Positions 45,645 to 56,274 of a stretch of 64,000 nt of DNA are shown here, one piece after another. Origin of the DNA: Aegilops tauschii subsp. strangulata (lineage: Eukaryota; Streptophyta; Magnoliopsida; Poales; Poaceae); the NCBI RefSeq assembly GCF_002575655.3, contig NC_053037.3, positions 507,850,544 to 507,914,543 on the forward strand. The letters are read 5' to 3'. The notes beneath the pieces are model-generated. The model searched no databases, had not been told where the DNA came from, and saw only the letters and a list, made by a program, of their open reading frames with translations. Both the position numbers and the translations under genes were made by a program. Position 1 is the first letter of the stretch. Every line of letters starts with the position of its first letter.

Positions 45645-47162
45645 TCCTGCTCTACTGTCCAGGTCCTGCCGAAGGTCATATGTATAACCCCGAGCTGTTT
45701 TATCTCTGTCTTTACGGCGAGGTGGGGCGGTCTGGTGTTCGGCTTGAGCTGCCGCTTTGTCCCGACCACGTGGTGGTCGGTCAGCCGCATTGCGCGATGA
45801 TGGTACGGGCTCCGGTGGCTCATCATTGAACTGAGGTAGCAATTAGCGCTTCGGGTAACTTTTGGCTGGGCGCTTAAGGCCGTATTCTTCGGCTGCCAGG
45901 AAATCAGTCCATCTATCATTTAGCAGATCTTGATCAGCTTGAAGCTGTTGCTGCTTCTTTTTCAGGCTCCTTGCAGTGGCTATTAGCTGGCGCTTAAAGC
46001 GCTCCTGCTCGAGGGGTTCCTCAGGCACGATAAAATCCTCGTTGCCGAGGCTCGCCTCCTCCTCGGAGAGCGGAAGATAGTTACTGTCCTCCGAGTCTTT
46101 GTTTATGGCCTGTTCATCGGGGCTAACTTGCCCATCTTTCCGTTCTTCATGTTCGGAAGTTGCTTCAACGGGGTCTTCATTATCTTCGGCACCGTCCGGA
46201 GTATTATCTTCTCCTGTGCTGGTGTTACTATCTTTGTTGCGGCGTGATTTTGAGCAATGCCATTGACGCCGGCGCTTTGGTGGTATCTCAGGAGGTTTAT
46301 CCTCGACTGGATCCTTCTTGTTATCGCCCTTGTTCTCTTCAGGTGTGTCCACCATGTATACATCATACGAGGAGGTGGCCGTCCAACGTCCGGTAAACGG
46401 CGGGTTTTGGGCCTCCTCTTCTCCGGCATCGTCGTCCATGCCATCGACGTCTTCGGAGTCGTAATCGAGCATGTCAGTTAGGTCTTCGACAGTGGCTATG
46501 AAGTGGGCGGTGGGTGGGAAGCGAAATTCCCCGTCATCAGCCTCCAGTTCAAACCGGATAGTGTTCGGCTGCGAGCCCACCGCTAAGGATAGTGCTCTTA
46601 ACGAGTTTAACACGTCGCCCAAAGGCGAGTGCCAAAAAATGTCCGCGAAGCTGAATTCAACGATCGATGACTGATCGAGCTCGACGCTTGTGGACGCACA
46701 TGGTTCGGAGCCTGTAGTCGGAAACGAGTCCGAGGCTCCGGTAACACAGATTCCACTCGAGGTTGGGTCTGTGTGCGGCTCTGACGCTGCCGGGACTGCG
46801 GCATCCGTGGCGGGGTTGAGCTTCTCGTCTTCGGATGGCGCGATCTGCTCCGGATCTAAGGCCAGAGAAGTCACAGGTGCTATCTCCTAGGTGTGGTCCG
46901 ATGACAGATTTAAGTCATGTTCATCGTGGTGACGGGAAGCGGCTGCCGAGGTCTCGAGTCCGTCGAAGATCAAGTCTCCGCGGATATCCGCGACGTAGTT
47001 CAAGCTCCCGAATCTGACCTGACGGCCAGGGGCGTAGCTGTCGATCTGCTCCAGATGGCCAAGCGAGTTGGCCCGCAGTGCGAAGCCGCCGAACACGAAG
47101 ATCTGTCCGGGGAGGAAGACTTCCCCTTGGACAACATTATTGTAGATGATTGAAGGAGCCAT
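45645..47162 (-). pseudogene. Gypsy gag N-terminal part, with in-frame stops
   Basis: The frame starts at the ATG at 47162 (APSIIYNNVVQGEVFLPGQI). It continues through TAG at 46889-46887, a 343-codon acidic stretch (EFSFADIFWHSPLGDVLNSL, FIVPEEPLEQERFKRQLIAT) and TAA at 45845-45843. It then reads PQFNDEPPEPVP and RKDRDKTARGYTYDLRQDLD to the insertion at 45645, and the frame stays the same across both stops. The long acidic N-terminus is usual for gag of Tat-type elements. The protein would form the particle; this copy is dead. Confidence 0.85.
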
Positions 47163-47209
47163 CGAACCTTTTGAGGACGGCACAGTGGAACTCTCAATGA
47201 AAGCACCAA

Positions 47210-47678
47210 TGTCGGTGTCAAAACTGGCGGATCTCGGGTAGGGGGTCCCGAACTGCGCGTCTATGGTTGATGGTAACAGGAGACGGGGGACACAATGTTT
47301 ACCCAGGTTCGGGCCCTCTCTATGGAGGTAATACCCTACTTCCTGCTTGATTGATCTTGATGAATATGAGTATTACAAGAGTTGATCTACCACGAGATCA
47401 TAATGGCTAAAACCCTAGAAGTCTAGCCTGTATGACTATATCTCTTTCCAGACTAAGCCCTCCGATTTATATAGACACCGGAGGGGACTAGGGTTGTACA
47501 AAGTCGGTTACAAAGAAAGGAATCTTCATATTTGGACACCAAGCTTGCCTTCCACGCCAAGGAGAGTCCCATCCGGACACGGGTAGAGTCTTCGGTCTTT
47601 GTATCTTCACAACCCATCAGTCCGGCCCATGTCCAACAGGCCGGACGCCCGAGGACCCCTTAGTCCAGGACTCCCTCA
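47210..47678 (-). repeat. 5' LTR of the Tat-like Gypsy element
   Basis: 469 bp, TGTCGGTGTCAAAA to GACTCCCTCA, with a TTTATATAGACACCGG TATA-like box near 47466. The primer-binding site follows on the minus strand at 47209. Confidence 0.94.
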
Positions 47679-47683
47679 GCCAT

Positions 47684-48049
47684 CACTTCTCCGCCGCATC
47701 GGATCGCCACCAGACCCTGCAATCCCCTCTTGGCGTGGGAGATGACCTTCCTCCTCCTGGCCCTCACCCATGTTCTTGTGGGTAGAGACGTCGCCTCATC
47801 CTTCCCTCCCCGGTCCCTGTCCAACCACGTCCGCGCCGCCTCCTATCCGCCTAGCTGCTGTCGTCCATCCTCTTCTCTCCTCCTATCCTGGTGGCCTGAT
47901 GTGGCACAATTGCTTGATGAATAATGAATCAAACTCCACCCCATGATCTCCTGGAGAGAAACGCAAGAAACTGACGGACTGCTATGCTGCATGATATTCC
48001 TTCTCCCCAACGAATCTCCTCCCGCGTCATCTCACGACGATTGTTGTGC
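47684..48049. other. host spacer right of the Gypsy insertion
   Basis: Continues the sequence interrupted at 32472. It is CT-rich with a short frame from 47730 (MAWEMTFLLLALTHVLVG...) that starts like a signal peptide, but no conserved family follows. I do not call it a gene. Confidence 0.3.
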
Positions 48050-51000
48050 AGGTATTGACTTCAATTTCTATACTTTAGATATCACAACAGGGTAAATTTT
48101 CACATGGAGATGACTAAGCATGGTTTATCTCTGTTCTGCAATATTCTTCAGTGCATAATTGTGCAGGTATTGACTTTAATTTCTATATTGTAGATATCAC
48201 GACAGGGTAAATTTTCATCATGGAGATGACTAAGCATGCTTTCCCTCTGTTGTGCACTATTCTTCAGTGCATAATATTGCACCTGACAAGCAGAATTGAG
48301 GGGACTAGAATGTTGCAAGAACCTTTTCTACATCAGCTACACGTCAGCAAGGATCCACTCTCTTGGTATTACATATCCATTGCCCCGGCCTTGTCAAATC
48401 TTGCAAGGTAGGTTATATCGATGAATACTATTAAAACATTTCTTCATACATTACGAACAATGTGATTTATTTCTGGTTGCATAACATATCTTTGTGGTCT
48501 AAACTCTGGAATATGCTTGCAACAATCGAGTTGAAGGAATACTTACTGAATGTTGACAACTTATTCGTAAACTGCATTCTTTTTTATCATTACTACCACC
48601 AATGTTTTTCAGATGTACATTTTAATTATTTTTCTCGTTCTCCCATTTACAATGCAAAGAAGTTACAGATTTCAATCGTCCGGAAGTAAATCATTCACTG
48701 GTAATTATATATTGCTTTTTGGCTTTAGGAAAAGTACAGCATAATAGTATATAAATACTTCTCAATATTTGTGACCAAATAGAAATGTAAACATTAGAAT
48801 TGATAGATAGTGTGTCTCTTTGTACATAAAAAATTAACTTACACTGTTTAGTAATGACCGATTGCCATACATGCGTTATTTCAGTCTATTTTTATCATTT
48901 CAATTGATTATGTTGTCTCCATGTATGCACAAGGAATTCTATCTCTCTATGAAGAAAATTTCAAAATACACGGGCGCACCGACAGTTTCACTTGTTGGGG
49001 AAAACCCTGTAGAAATACTGTGCAGGTATTGACTTTAATTTCTATATTGTAGATATCATGACAGGGTAAATTTTCATCATGGAGATGACTAAGCATGCTT
49101 TCTCTCTGTTGTGCACTATTCTTCAGTGCATAATATTGCACCTGACAAGAAAATTTTGAGGGGACTAGAATGCTGCAAGAACCTTTTCTACACCAGCTAC
49201 ACGTCAGCAAGGATCCACTCTCTTGGTATTACATATCCATTGCCCCGGCCTTGTCAAATCTTGCAGGGTAGGTTATATCGATGAATACTATTAAAAACAT
49301 TTCTTCATACATTACGAACAATGTGATTTATTTCTGGTTGCAGAACATATCTTCGTGGTCTAAACTCTGGAATATGCTTGCAACAATCGAGTTGAAGGAA
49401 TACTTACTGAATGTTGACAACTTATTCGTAAACTGCATTCTTTTTTATCATTACTACCACCAATGTTTTTCAGATGTACATTTTAATTATTTTTCTCGTT
49501 CTCCCATTTACAATGCAAAGAAGTTACAGATTTCTATCGTCCCGAAGTAAATCATTCACTGGTAATTATATATTGCTTTTTGGCTTTAGGAAAAGTACAG
49601 CATAATAATATATAAATACTTCTAAATATTTGTGACCAAATAGAAATGTAAACATTAGAATTGATAGATAGTGTGTCTCTTTGTACATAAAAAATTAACT
49701 TACACTGTTTAGTAGTGACCGATTGCCATACGTGCGTTATTTCAGTCTATTTTTATCATTTCAATTGATTATGTTGTCTCCATGTATGCACAAGGAATTC
49801 TATCTCTCTATGAAGAAAATTTCAAAATACACGGGCGCACCGACAGTTTCACTTGTTGGGGAAAACCCTGTAGAAATATTGTGCAGGTATTGACTTTAAT
49901 TTCTATATTGTAGATATCACGACAGGGTAAATTTTCATCATGGAGATGACTAAGCATGCTTTCTCTCTGTTGTGCACTATTCTTCAGTGCATAATATTGC
50001 ACCTCACAAGCAGAATTGAGGGGACTAGAATGCTGCAAGAACTTTCTACACCAGCTACACGTCAGCAAGGATCCACTCTCTTGGTATTACATATCCATTG
50101 GCCCGGCCTTGTCAAATCTTGCAGGGTAGGTTATATCAATGAATACTATTAAAAACATTTCTTCATACATTACGAACAATGTGATTTATTTCTGGTTGCA
50201 TAACATATCTTTGTGGTCTAAACTCTGGAATATGCTTGCAACAATCGAGTTGAAGGAATACTTACTGAATGTTGACAACTTATTCGTAAACTGCATTCTT
50301 TTTTATCATTACTACCACCAATGTTTTTCAGATGTACATTTTAATTATTTTTCTCATTCTCCCATTTACAATGCAAAGAAGTTACAGATTTCTATCGTCC
50401 GGAAGTAAATCATTCACTGGTAATTATATATTGCTTTTTGGCTTTAGGAAAAGTACAGCATAGTAGTACATAAATAATTCTCAATATTTGTGACCAAATA
50501 GAAATGTAAACATTAGAATTGATAGATAGTGTGTCTCTTTGTACATAAAAAATTAACTTACACTGTTTAGTAGTGACCGATTGCCATACATGTGTTATTT
50601 CAGTCTATTTTTATCATTTCAATTGATTATGTTGTCTCCATGTATGCACAAGGAATTCTATCTCTCTATGAAGAAAATTTCAAAATACACGGGCGCACCA
50701 ACAGTTTCACTTGTTGGGGAAAACCCTGTAGAAATATTGTGCAGGTATTGACTTTAATTTCTAATATTGTGCAGGTATTGACTTTAATTTCTATATTGTA
50801 GATATCATGACAGGGTAAATTTTCATCATGGAGATGACTAAGCATGCTTTCTCTCTGTTGTGCACTATTCTTCAGTGCATAATATTGCACCTGACAAGAA
50901 AATTTTGAGGGGACTAGAATGCTGCAAGAACCTTTTCTACACCAGCTACACGTCAGCAAGGATCCACTCTCTTGGTATTACATATCCATTGGCCCGGCCT

Positions 51001-51580
51001 TGTCAAATCTTGCAGGGTAGGTTATATCGATGAATACTATTAAAAACATTTCTTCATACATTACGAACAATGTGATTTATTTCTGGTTGCATAACATATC
51101 TTTGTGGTCTAAACTCTGGAATATGCTTGCAACAATCGAGTTAAAGGAATACTTACTAAATGTTGACAACTTATTCATAAACTGCATTCTTTTTTATCAT
51201 TACTACCACCAATGTTTTTCAGATGTACATTTTAATTATTTTTCTCGTTCTTCCATTTACAATGCAAAGAAGTTACATATTTCTATCGTCCGGAAGTAAA
51301 TCATTCACTGGTAATTATATATTGCTTTTTGGCTTTAGGAAAAGTACAACATAATAATATATAAATACTTCTCAATATTTGTGACCAAATAGAAATGTAA
51401 ACATTAGAATTGATAGATAGTGTGTCTCTTTGTACATAAAAAATTAACTTACACTGTTTAGTAGTGACCGATTGCCATACATGCGTTATTTCAGTCTATT
51501 TTATCATTTCAATTGATTATGTTGTAGATACACGGGCGCACCGACAGTTTCACTTGTTGGGGAAAACCCTGTAGAAATAT
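48050..51580. repeat. tandem array of four ~860-bp units plus a short leading copy
   Basis: Units begin with GTGCAGGTATTGACTTTAAT at about 48162, 49021, 49882 and 50773. A diverged ~112-bp partial copy precedes (48050-48161), and a 35-bp piece is duplicated at the third/fourth junction. Landmarks such as GGAATATGCTTGCAACAATC and CACTTGTTGGGGAAAACCC recur at 858-891 bp spacing. The copies differ at only a few percent of positions. The last unit lacks ~50 bp near 51525. Each unit holds an 85-90 codon frame on plus (WLHNISLWSKLWNMLATIEL) with no recognised family. Confidence 0.92.
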
Positions 51581-51611
51581 AAAATGGAAAAGAGATAAAA
51601 ATTTGTGAAAG

Positions 51612-51698
51612 TCCGACTTGCCGGATTCGAACCAGCGACCTAAGGATTAAATCTGCATACACTACAGTCCTCCGCTCTACCAACTGAGCTAAAGTCGG
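51612..51698 (-). tRNA. tRNA-Tyr (GTA anticodon) with intron
   Basis: On the minus strand the acceptor CCGACTT (51698-51692) pairs with AAGTCGG (51619-51613), followed by A. The A box TAGCTCAGTTGG and B box GGTTCGAATCC are intact. The anticodon stem GAGGA/TCCTT and loop CTGTAGA with GTA form after removing a ~14-base intron (TGTATGCAGATTTA) right of the anticodon-adjacent G. Plant tRNA-Tyr genes are known to contain such an intron. It supplies tyrosine to cytosolic translation. Confidence 0.93.
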
Positions 51699-51699
51699 A

Positions 51700-53268
51700 A
51701 TGTCGTAAAAACCTTCTGTTTCGTTTAGTAACAATTGCGAGCGATTGGATTTACACATCACCGCACATGCTAACTGCCTAGATCTAAACGGCTTTTATAT
51801 TTCTTTACATAGGGAGCACTGTACTGACTGAAATTAGTTCTCAAAATGGCTTCCCGAGCAAATTGAACACGGAGAGTTTGTTTCTCATACGATTTGCAGA
51901 TAGTTTTTGTGCACAACATCTGTTAAAAAAATAATCTCTGCTTCACAAATTTTACCGGCTCCGAATGCTCGTCACTCGTCAGGCAGCCCAAGCTTCGTCG
52001 TCACTACCCGTCAGCGCAGCACAGTAGCAGGGTCCAAGGGCCGACAGACGGGGTACGCCACGCACATGGCGCCACACGTACGCGGCCGCGGCGCCGACCT
52101 GCCGGGCGCTCGGGACCGCGGCGGCCGGCCGACGTGCCGCAGATAGCGCGGAGTCGGATAAGCCAGCCGCGGGGACGGGCCTGGGATCGCGCCGGGCGCA
52201 TGCATTGAAGCCACTGCCCCCTCTTCCCGGCACGAGTTCAGGGGACCTGGGTGCGTGCTCGACAGCGCCATCTCAGCTGCAGATACATGATGCATGCCCC
52301 TCCCCTGACCTCCGCTGGATATTACCATCTGTCGCCGTCCGATCGCGCGTCGCTGTCTACATATGATCCGAGCTGTGGTCGATCCACACCTCGGCTCGAT
52401 CAGCCGTCGACGTATTTAATTCCGGCGATGAAATATTCTCTTTCTCTGAAGAATAATTTTCTAAACTCCAGGCTCAGCTGCCGCCGCTTGACTCTGCTCT
52501 GAAGTACTGCGGTACAATCTCGTCAGGCTAAAGCTTTTCAACTGCAACCGCACCACCAGGAAACGGGTGCAGAGGACAGTAGAAACAGCTAGCTAGCAGT
52601 GCCTGGATGGAACACGTACGGTGAAATTTTGGCGAGAGGCGAGCCGCCGGCCGGCCGGCCTCTGATTCCCGGGGCAGTTACCGGAAACCGTAAGAGCAGC
52701 TAGCATTATGCTCCGGTTTCGTAGCACTAACGATTGCATACCATGATCCACCCAACGTTTTCGTCAGTGGTCGGTGGGTGCTGCGGAGTAGTTCCGGCCG
52801 GTGAGCTGCCCGTTAAAGCAGGCCAGCTTTTGTCCGGGCGAGCTGGCGGTTACATGTTTGGTAACCGTAAACCTGCTCTGCCGATTGCCATAGGTCAATT
52901 TTGACATGAAGAATGGATGTACATCAGTGTACATGCTGGTGGAGAAAATTGCTACAAGTAGATAGTACTCCCAATTCGCACTGTACATATTCCACCAGCA
53001 CTGTTCATGGAGTATGCACTAGCACAGTGTGAATTGTCCTGCTGATTCTGTCAGACTGTAGTATGTGTAGCGTAATGTGAACTGTATTGCTAATTTCGTC
53101 AGAAGAATATGCACACGAATAGACTGCATGAGAGGTTATATGTAGCGTAGTGTGAACTGTATTGCTAATTTTGTCGCAAGAATGTAGACGAGCCAGCAAC
53201 AAGGAATGAGCACACGCATGTTCTCACACTTTTATACGCAACATAATCACTGTCATTGTCTCCTTATA
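51700..53268. other. spacer with a GC-rich block and short repeats, no supported gene
   Basis: 51950-52400 is CpG-rich with frames on both strands that have no recognisable family. 53020-53200 holds repeated GTAGCGTARTGTGAACTGTATTGCTAATTT at about 53087 and 53149. The CpG-rich block could be a promoter or a gene relic. Confidence 0.4.
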
Positions 53269-53270
53269 TA

Positions 53271-53428
53271 CTCCCCGTTTCTAAATATAAGTCTTTTAAG
53301 AGATTTCACTATAGACTACATACAGAGCAAAATGAGTGAACGTATACTCTAAAAGGCGTCTATATACATCCGAATATAGTCCTTATAGTGAAATCTCTAA
53401 AAAGACTTATATTTAGAAACGGAGGGAG
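53271..53428. mobile_element. Stowaway MITE, 158 bp, TA target site
   Basis: Left end CTCC(C)CGTTTCTAAATATAAGTC and right end, inverted, CTCCCTCCGTTTCTAAATATAAGTC. TA flanks at 53269-53270 and 53429-53430. The left end has lost three bases of CTCCCTCCG. Arms AGAGATTTCACTATA/TATAGTGAAATCTCT pair perfectly. Confidence 0.92.
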
Positions 53429-53616
53429 TACAAATTAGAGTAATTTACAACATGTACTGTACTGTATTGTATCCTAACGTTGCACATGTTTCGATTCAAC
53501 CGGCCGAATCTGAAGAAAGAAATGAACGCTGCTAACACTCGGTTAACACACCTAGCAGATCATCGCCCAAACAAACCGCGAGAACGGCCGGCGGCAAGAG
53601 GGGTGTGGGTTCTATG

Positions 53617-54105
53617 CTAGACTTGGATGAAGGAATGGCAGGGCACACCCATGAGCTGCGCGAGGGTGGTGGACCGGAGCTTCCTCTCGGTGACGGCGGG
53701 GTCCTCCAGGAGCAGCACCTTGTCCTTGTCCTGCACGCCGGCCATGTGCAGGTGGTCGCCGTCGTCCCGCTCCCGGCCACGGTATAGCAGCCGCTGCTCC
53801 CTGGGCCACAGCCCGGTGGCCAGCGACAGCAGCACCTTGAGGTCGCCGAAGGTGGCGGTGGCGTCGATGGACACGTCGTGCTGCCACGCGCCGCCGGCGG
53901 TGCAGACCTTCACCAGGATGGCCTCGACCACGGCGTCGTCGTCCGGCCCCCGGCGCTTCTGCACGAGCATCCCGCCCGGGCGCACCTCCCACTCGATCCT
54001 CTCGTGCTCGGCCACCATGGCGCACATGTCCACCCCGCCGATGCCGCCCGCCGTGCTCCTCGACCGGCTCCTGAACAGCCTCCTCGGGCTGGGAATCTTC
54101 ACCAT
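53617..54105 (-). CDS. BAG-type ubiquitin-like domain protein, 162 residues, no BAG domain
   Basis: Single-exon minus frame from ATG at 54105. A basic N-terminus (KIPSPRRLFRSRSRS) precedes IEWEVRPGGMLVQKRR (residues ~37-52), the signature just before the ubiquitin-like domain of plant BAG1-4 proteins. The ubiquitin-like part is ~60-135 (HDVSIDATATFGDLKVLL, TGLWPREQRLLYRGRE, MAGVQDKDKVLLLEDP). Plant BAG co-chaperones then carry a BAG domain that binds Hsp70; here the protein stops ~25 residues later, and no BAG-like frame is found to 53430. It may be a natural UBL-only member or a truncated paralogue. GC-rich codons and the lack of lesions argue for a live gene. A TTTAAAAT box lies ~140 bp upstream. 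Partner binding is inferred from the family. Confidence 0.85.
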   Translation of the reverse strand: MVKIPSPRRLFRSRSRSTAGGIGGVDMCAMVAEHERIEWEVRPGGMLVQKRRGPDDDAVVEAILVKVCTAGGAWQHDVSIDATATFGDLKVLLSLATGLWPREQRLLYRGRERDDGDHLHMAGVQDKDKVLLLEDPAVTERKLRSTTLAQLMGVPCHSFIQV

Positions 54106-54240
54106 CTCCTCCTCTGCGCGCGCCCTCTGTTTCTCTCTGCCTGCCTCGTGTGTGTGTGCGTGATGATGGATGGTCGATGATGGATAGCTAGCTGCTCTCT
54201 GGGTGTTGTGGTGCGTGAGGCTTAATGGAGAGATGGTTGG

Positions 54241-54248
54241 GATTTTAA
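54241..54248 (-). promoter_or_regulatory. putative TATA box of the UBL gene
   Basis: On the minus strand CCTTTAAAATCCC lies about 140 bp upstream of the ATG, followed by a CA/CT-rich leader with ACACACACGAGG. Inferred from sequence and spacing. Confidence 0.45.
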
Positions 54249-54622
54249 AGGGGGAGAAGGCGTTGGGGATGAGGACAAGGTCGGCAGTCGCGACAGAGAC
54301 GAGAGCCGTGCACGGGCGCGGGCGCGGGAGCGAAAGGGTTGAATTAAGATATGGGTGGTGACTAGGCGAAGCTTAGCGGGAATAGAGCAGGGTTAATCGA
54401 GTATTGTACACGCCGGGTCGCCGCGGGTGAGGCGACACCTGTGTGCTGTTGCTGCGACGGCGAGATCGGCAGCACATGGGGAGGTGGCAACGCGGTCTCC
54501 GCCCTGCAACTGTCTGCATGAACGGCGGGGCCCACGGAATCCTCTCAGCAGCTGCAGTTTGGTTTGTTTTGTTGCCGTTTCGTTCCATTTCTTTATTATT
54601 ACCTGGATCCCAAAAAGTTTAT
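54249..54622. other. upstream region of the UBL gene
   Basis: Distal promoter region, GC-rich at 54300-54500. Short frames on both strands have no family resemblance. Confidence 0.4.
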
Positions 54623-54934
54623 CTTAGGCCTTTTCGAGTACTCCAAGATGTAGAGGTGCTAAGGACGTCACGTAGATAAAAAAGAAATTGATGTGGCAAA
54701 GCAATTAAATAGAATAGAGAACATTGTAATGATCTCAGAAAGAAACGGTGCTAAGCACGCGGATCTAGGTAAAATGACTACCACCAATACATGAATGAGT
54801 TTAATTATTAAACGATTCCATGAGAGAAGCTTAGCTACAAGATCGAAGCATCTATGCATTGGGAAGGCTACTTGCTAAGGCTTTGAATGCACATAACACC
54901 TCATCTAAGCACCCATGCATTCGAAGAGGCCTTA
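54623..54934. mobile_element. MITE-like element with GGCCTTTTCGA termini
   Basis: Left end CTTAGGCCTTTTCGAG and right end, inverted, CTAAGGCCTCTTCGAA pair imperfectly, with weaker pairing further inside (GTGCTAAG/CTAAGCAC). Target duplications are not clear because another element abuts on the right. Confidence 0.4.
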
Positions 54935-56271
54935 GAACATCTACACCTCAAACCTGTCTTAAATGCCAGGGTGGGCGGACTGGTAGACCGGCCAAAACTA
55001 ACCCATTCAGGCGTCTCAAACCGGCCTCAAACGTCCGACCTGTTCGGGCCCATCATATCCAGCTCAAATGTAGAGCAGATATGGGGCGGCCTGGACACGT
55101 CAACCCGGCCCACAACCGACCCCATGTCGTTCCCATAAAACCCCCAATCCGTCCCTTCTCTGAACCCTAACTCACTCTGCTCCTCTCCCTCGCTTTGTCC
55201 CCTCCTCTTCCCTCTTTGATTCCGATCGAACCCGGCGACATGTCAAGCTCCGGCAACCACTTAGGCTCCGACCTCGACGTCGAGGAGGAACTCGCCCTCC
55301 GCATTGCGCTGGAGCAGTCGAAGGTGGACACGGGAGGGGGGCAGCTCCGAATCTGCACTGTCGCCGCTCCCGCGTTGGCGTAGCGCGCACGCCGTAGCTG
55401 GCCCCTCCCTGCCCGCGCATCTCCGCGAGGGTTGTGCATTCCGTTCCACCCCCGCGCCGTCCCCTTCCCCCGGCGGTCGTGCTCCGCGCGAGCAGCAGTG
55501 GGTGCTAGTGCCCGCTTTGCTAGCCGTAGGCGCGTGCAGCCCGCAGCCCGCAGCGAGATGCAGCGGGCAAGGAAGAGGGACGCGGCGGTGCAATCTGTGT
55601 GTCACCGCCGCGGGTTGCCGTCGAAGCCCGAGGAGGACGAGCGGCTCCTCGCTTGGGCCTTGGGTTGAGGCTCGCCTCCTACGGCAAAAGAACGTGAAGG
55701 CGCTCTGGCTTGCCATCGAACAGTCGGGGCGCGAGGCGGTGGAGGCGGGTCGGGTGGCCAAGCTGAAGCGACAACAGGACATGGCCGTCCGCTAAATGAA
55801 GGGGCTCGTCCTCTCCGGCTCCTCGTTCAACGACGGCGACGACCACAACTCCAGCTCCTCCTCCGACCAAGATCCACCACCAGTTGCGGACGCCTACAGC
55901 TACGCCGGCGACCGGAAGGGCAAACTCCCGGTGAGGAAGTGGTGATCCCGCTCCTCCTCGTGTATACTATCGTGGTTTAGTTGTTTAAGTTAAGAACTTG
56001 TCCGACGATGAACTGTGATGATCTTTTGGATGATGTAGTGAGTTTTATGTGTATTTTGTTGTTCGTTTGATACCGATCTTTTTGTCCTTTGTTTGATCAC
56101 GTATAGTAGTTCATCATGTTGCATGTGTAGTATAGATATAGGGTGCCGGATATGAGGTACGCGGATGTGCAATCGATTATTTGAGGCATGTCCGATCACT
56201 ATCCGCGGAAGCATCTGGGCCCGCGCAGGCATTTGAAGGCTCAGATTTGCTGTCCGTAATTGTAGATGCTC
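54935..56271 (+). mobile_element. PIF/Harbinger-like element (1337 bp) with captured reading frame, TSD TTA
   Basis: TTA flanks at 54932-54934 and 56272-56274. Ends are GAACATCTACACC and, inverted, GAGCATCTACAAT. A 3-bp TTA target with GAGCATCT ends fits PIF/Harbinger, and the same ends occur at 22544 and 28183. Instead of a transposase it carries a GC-rich gene-like segment. Confidence 0.7.
55240..55945 (+). pseudogene. captured unknown reading frame in the Harbinger-like element
   Basis: ATG at 55240 opens DLDVEEELALRIALEQSKVD and stops at 55383. The similarity-free middle is carried on in another frame to 55795 (LWLAIEQSGREAVEAGRVAK). In that frame TAA at 55793-55795 is followed at once by MKGLVLSGSSFNDGDDHNSS to TGA at 55945. 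The repeated phrase ALEQS/AIEQS suggests an internally repeated acidic-helical protein. Frameshifts and the TAA mark it as broken. I do not recognise the family. Confidence 0.45.
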
Positions 56272-56274
56272 TTA

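Larger units (their letters stand above)
32473..47678 (-). mobile_element. Gypsy LTR retrotransposon (Tat-like, with antisense gene), pol-less, nested LARD inside, TSD GCCAT
   Basis: LTRs of 469 bp lie at 32473-32941 and 47210-47678, starting TGTCGGTGTCAAAA and ending ACTCCCT(C/T)A. GCCAT flanks at 32468-32472 and 47679-47683. On the minus strand the right LTR is followed by TTGGTGCTTTCATTGAG (primer site), a long gag, and an aspartic protease. RT, RNase H and integrase are missing. The plus strand next to the left LTR carries a PF04195-type gene antisense to gag. Removing the nested element leaves 8.75 kb. It is a non-autonomous copy that needed enzymes in trans. Confidence 0.92.

Noticed and set aside
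47730..47924. Secreted small protein starting with a hydrophobic segment
   Set aside because: A signal-peptide-like start alone. The rest is Ser/Pro-rich without conserved cysteines or a family, and no promoter is evident.
48220..51299. Repeated 63-97-codon frames in the tandem array as a gene family
   Set aside because: Frames occur on both strands of every unit, have no recognisable domain, and similarity simply follows from the tandem duplication.
51907..52500. Host gene in the CpG-rich block
   Set aside because: Frames on both strands are short and composition-driven, with no start context, splice pattern or domain that could be supported.
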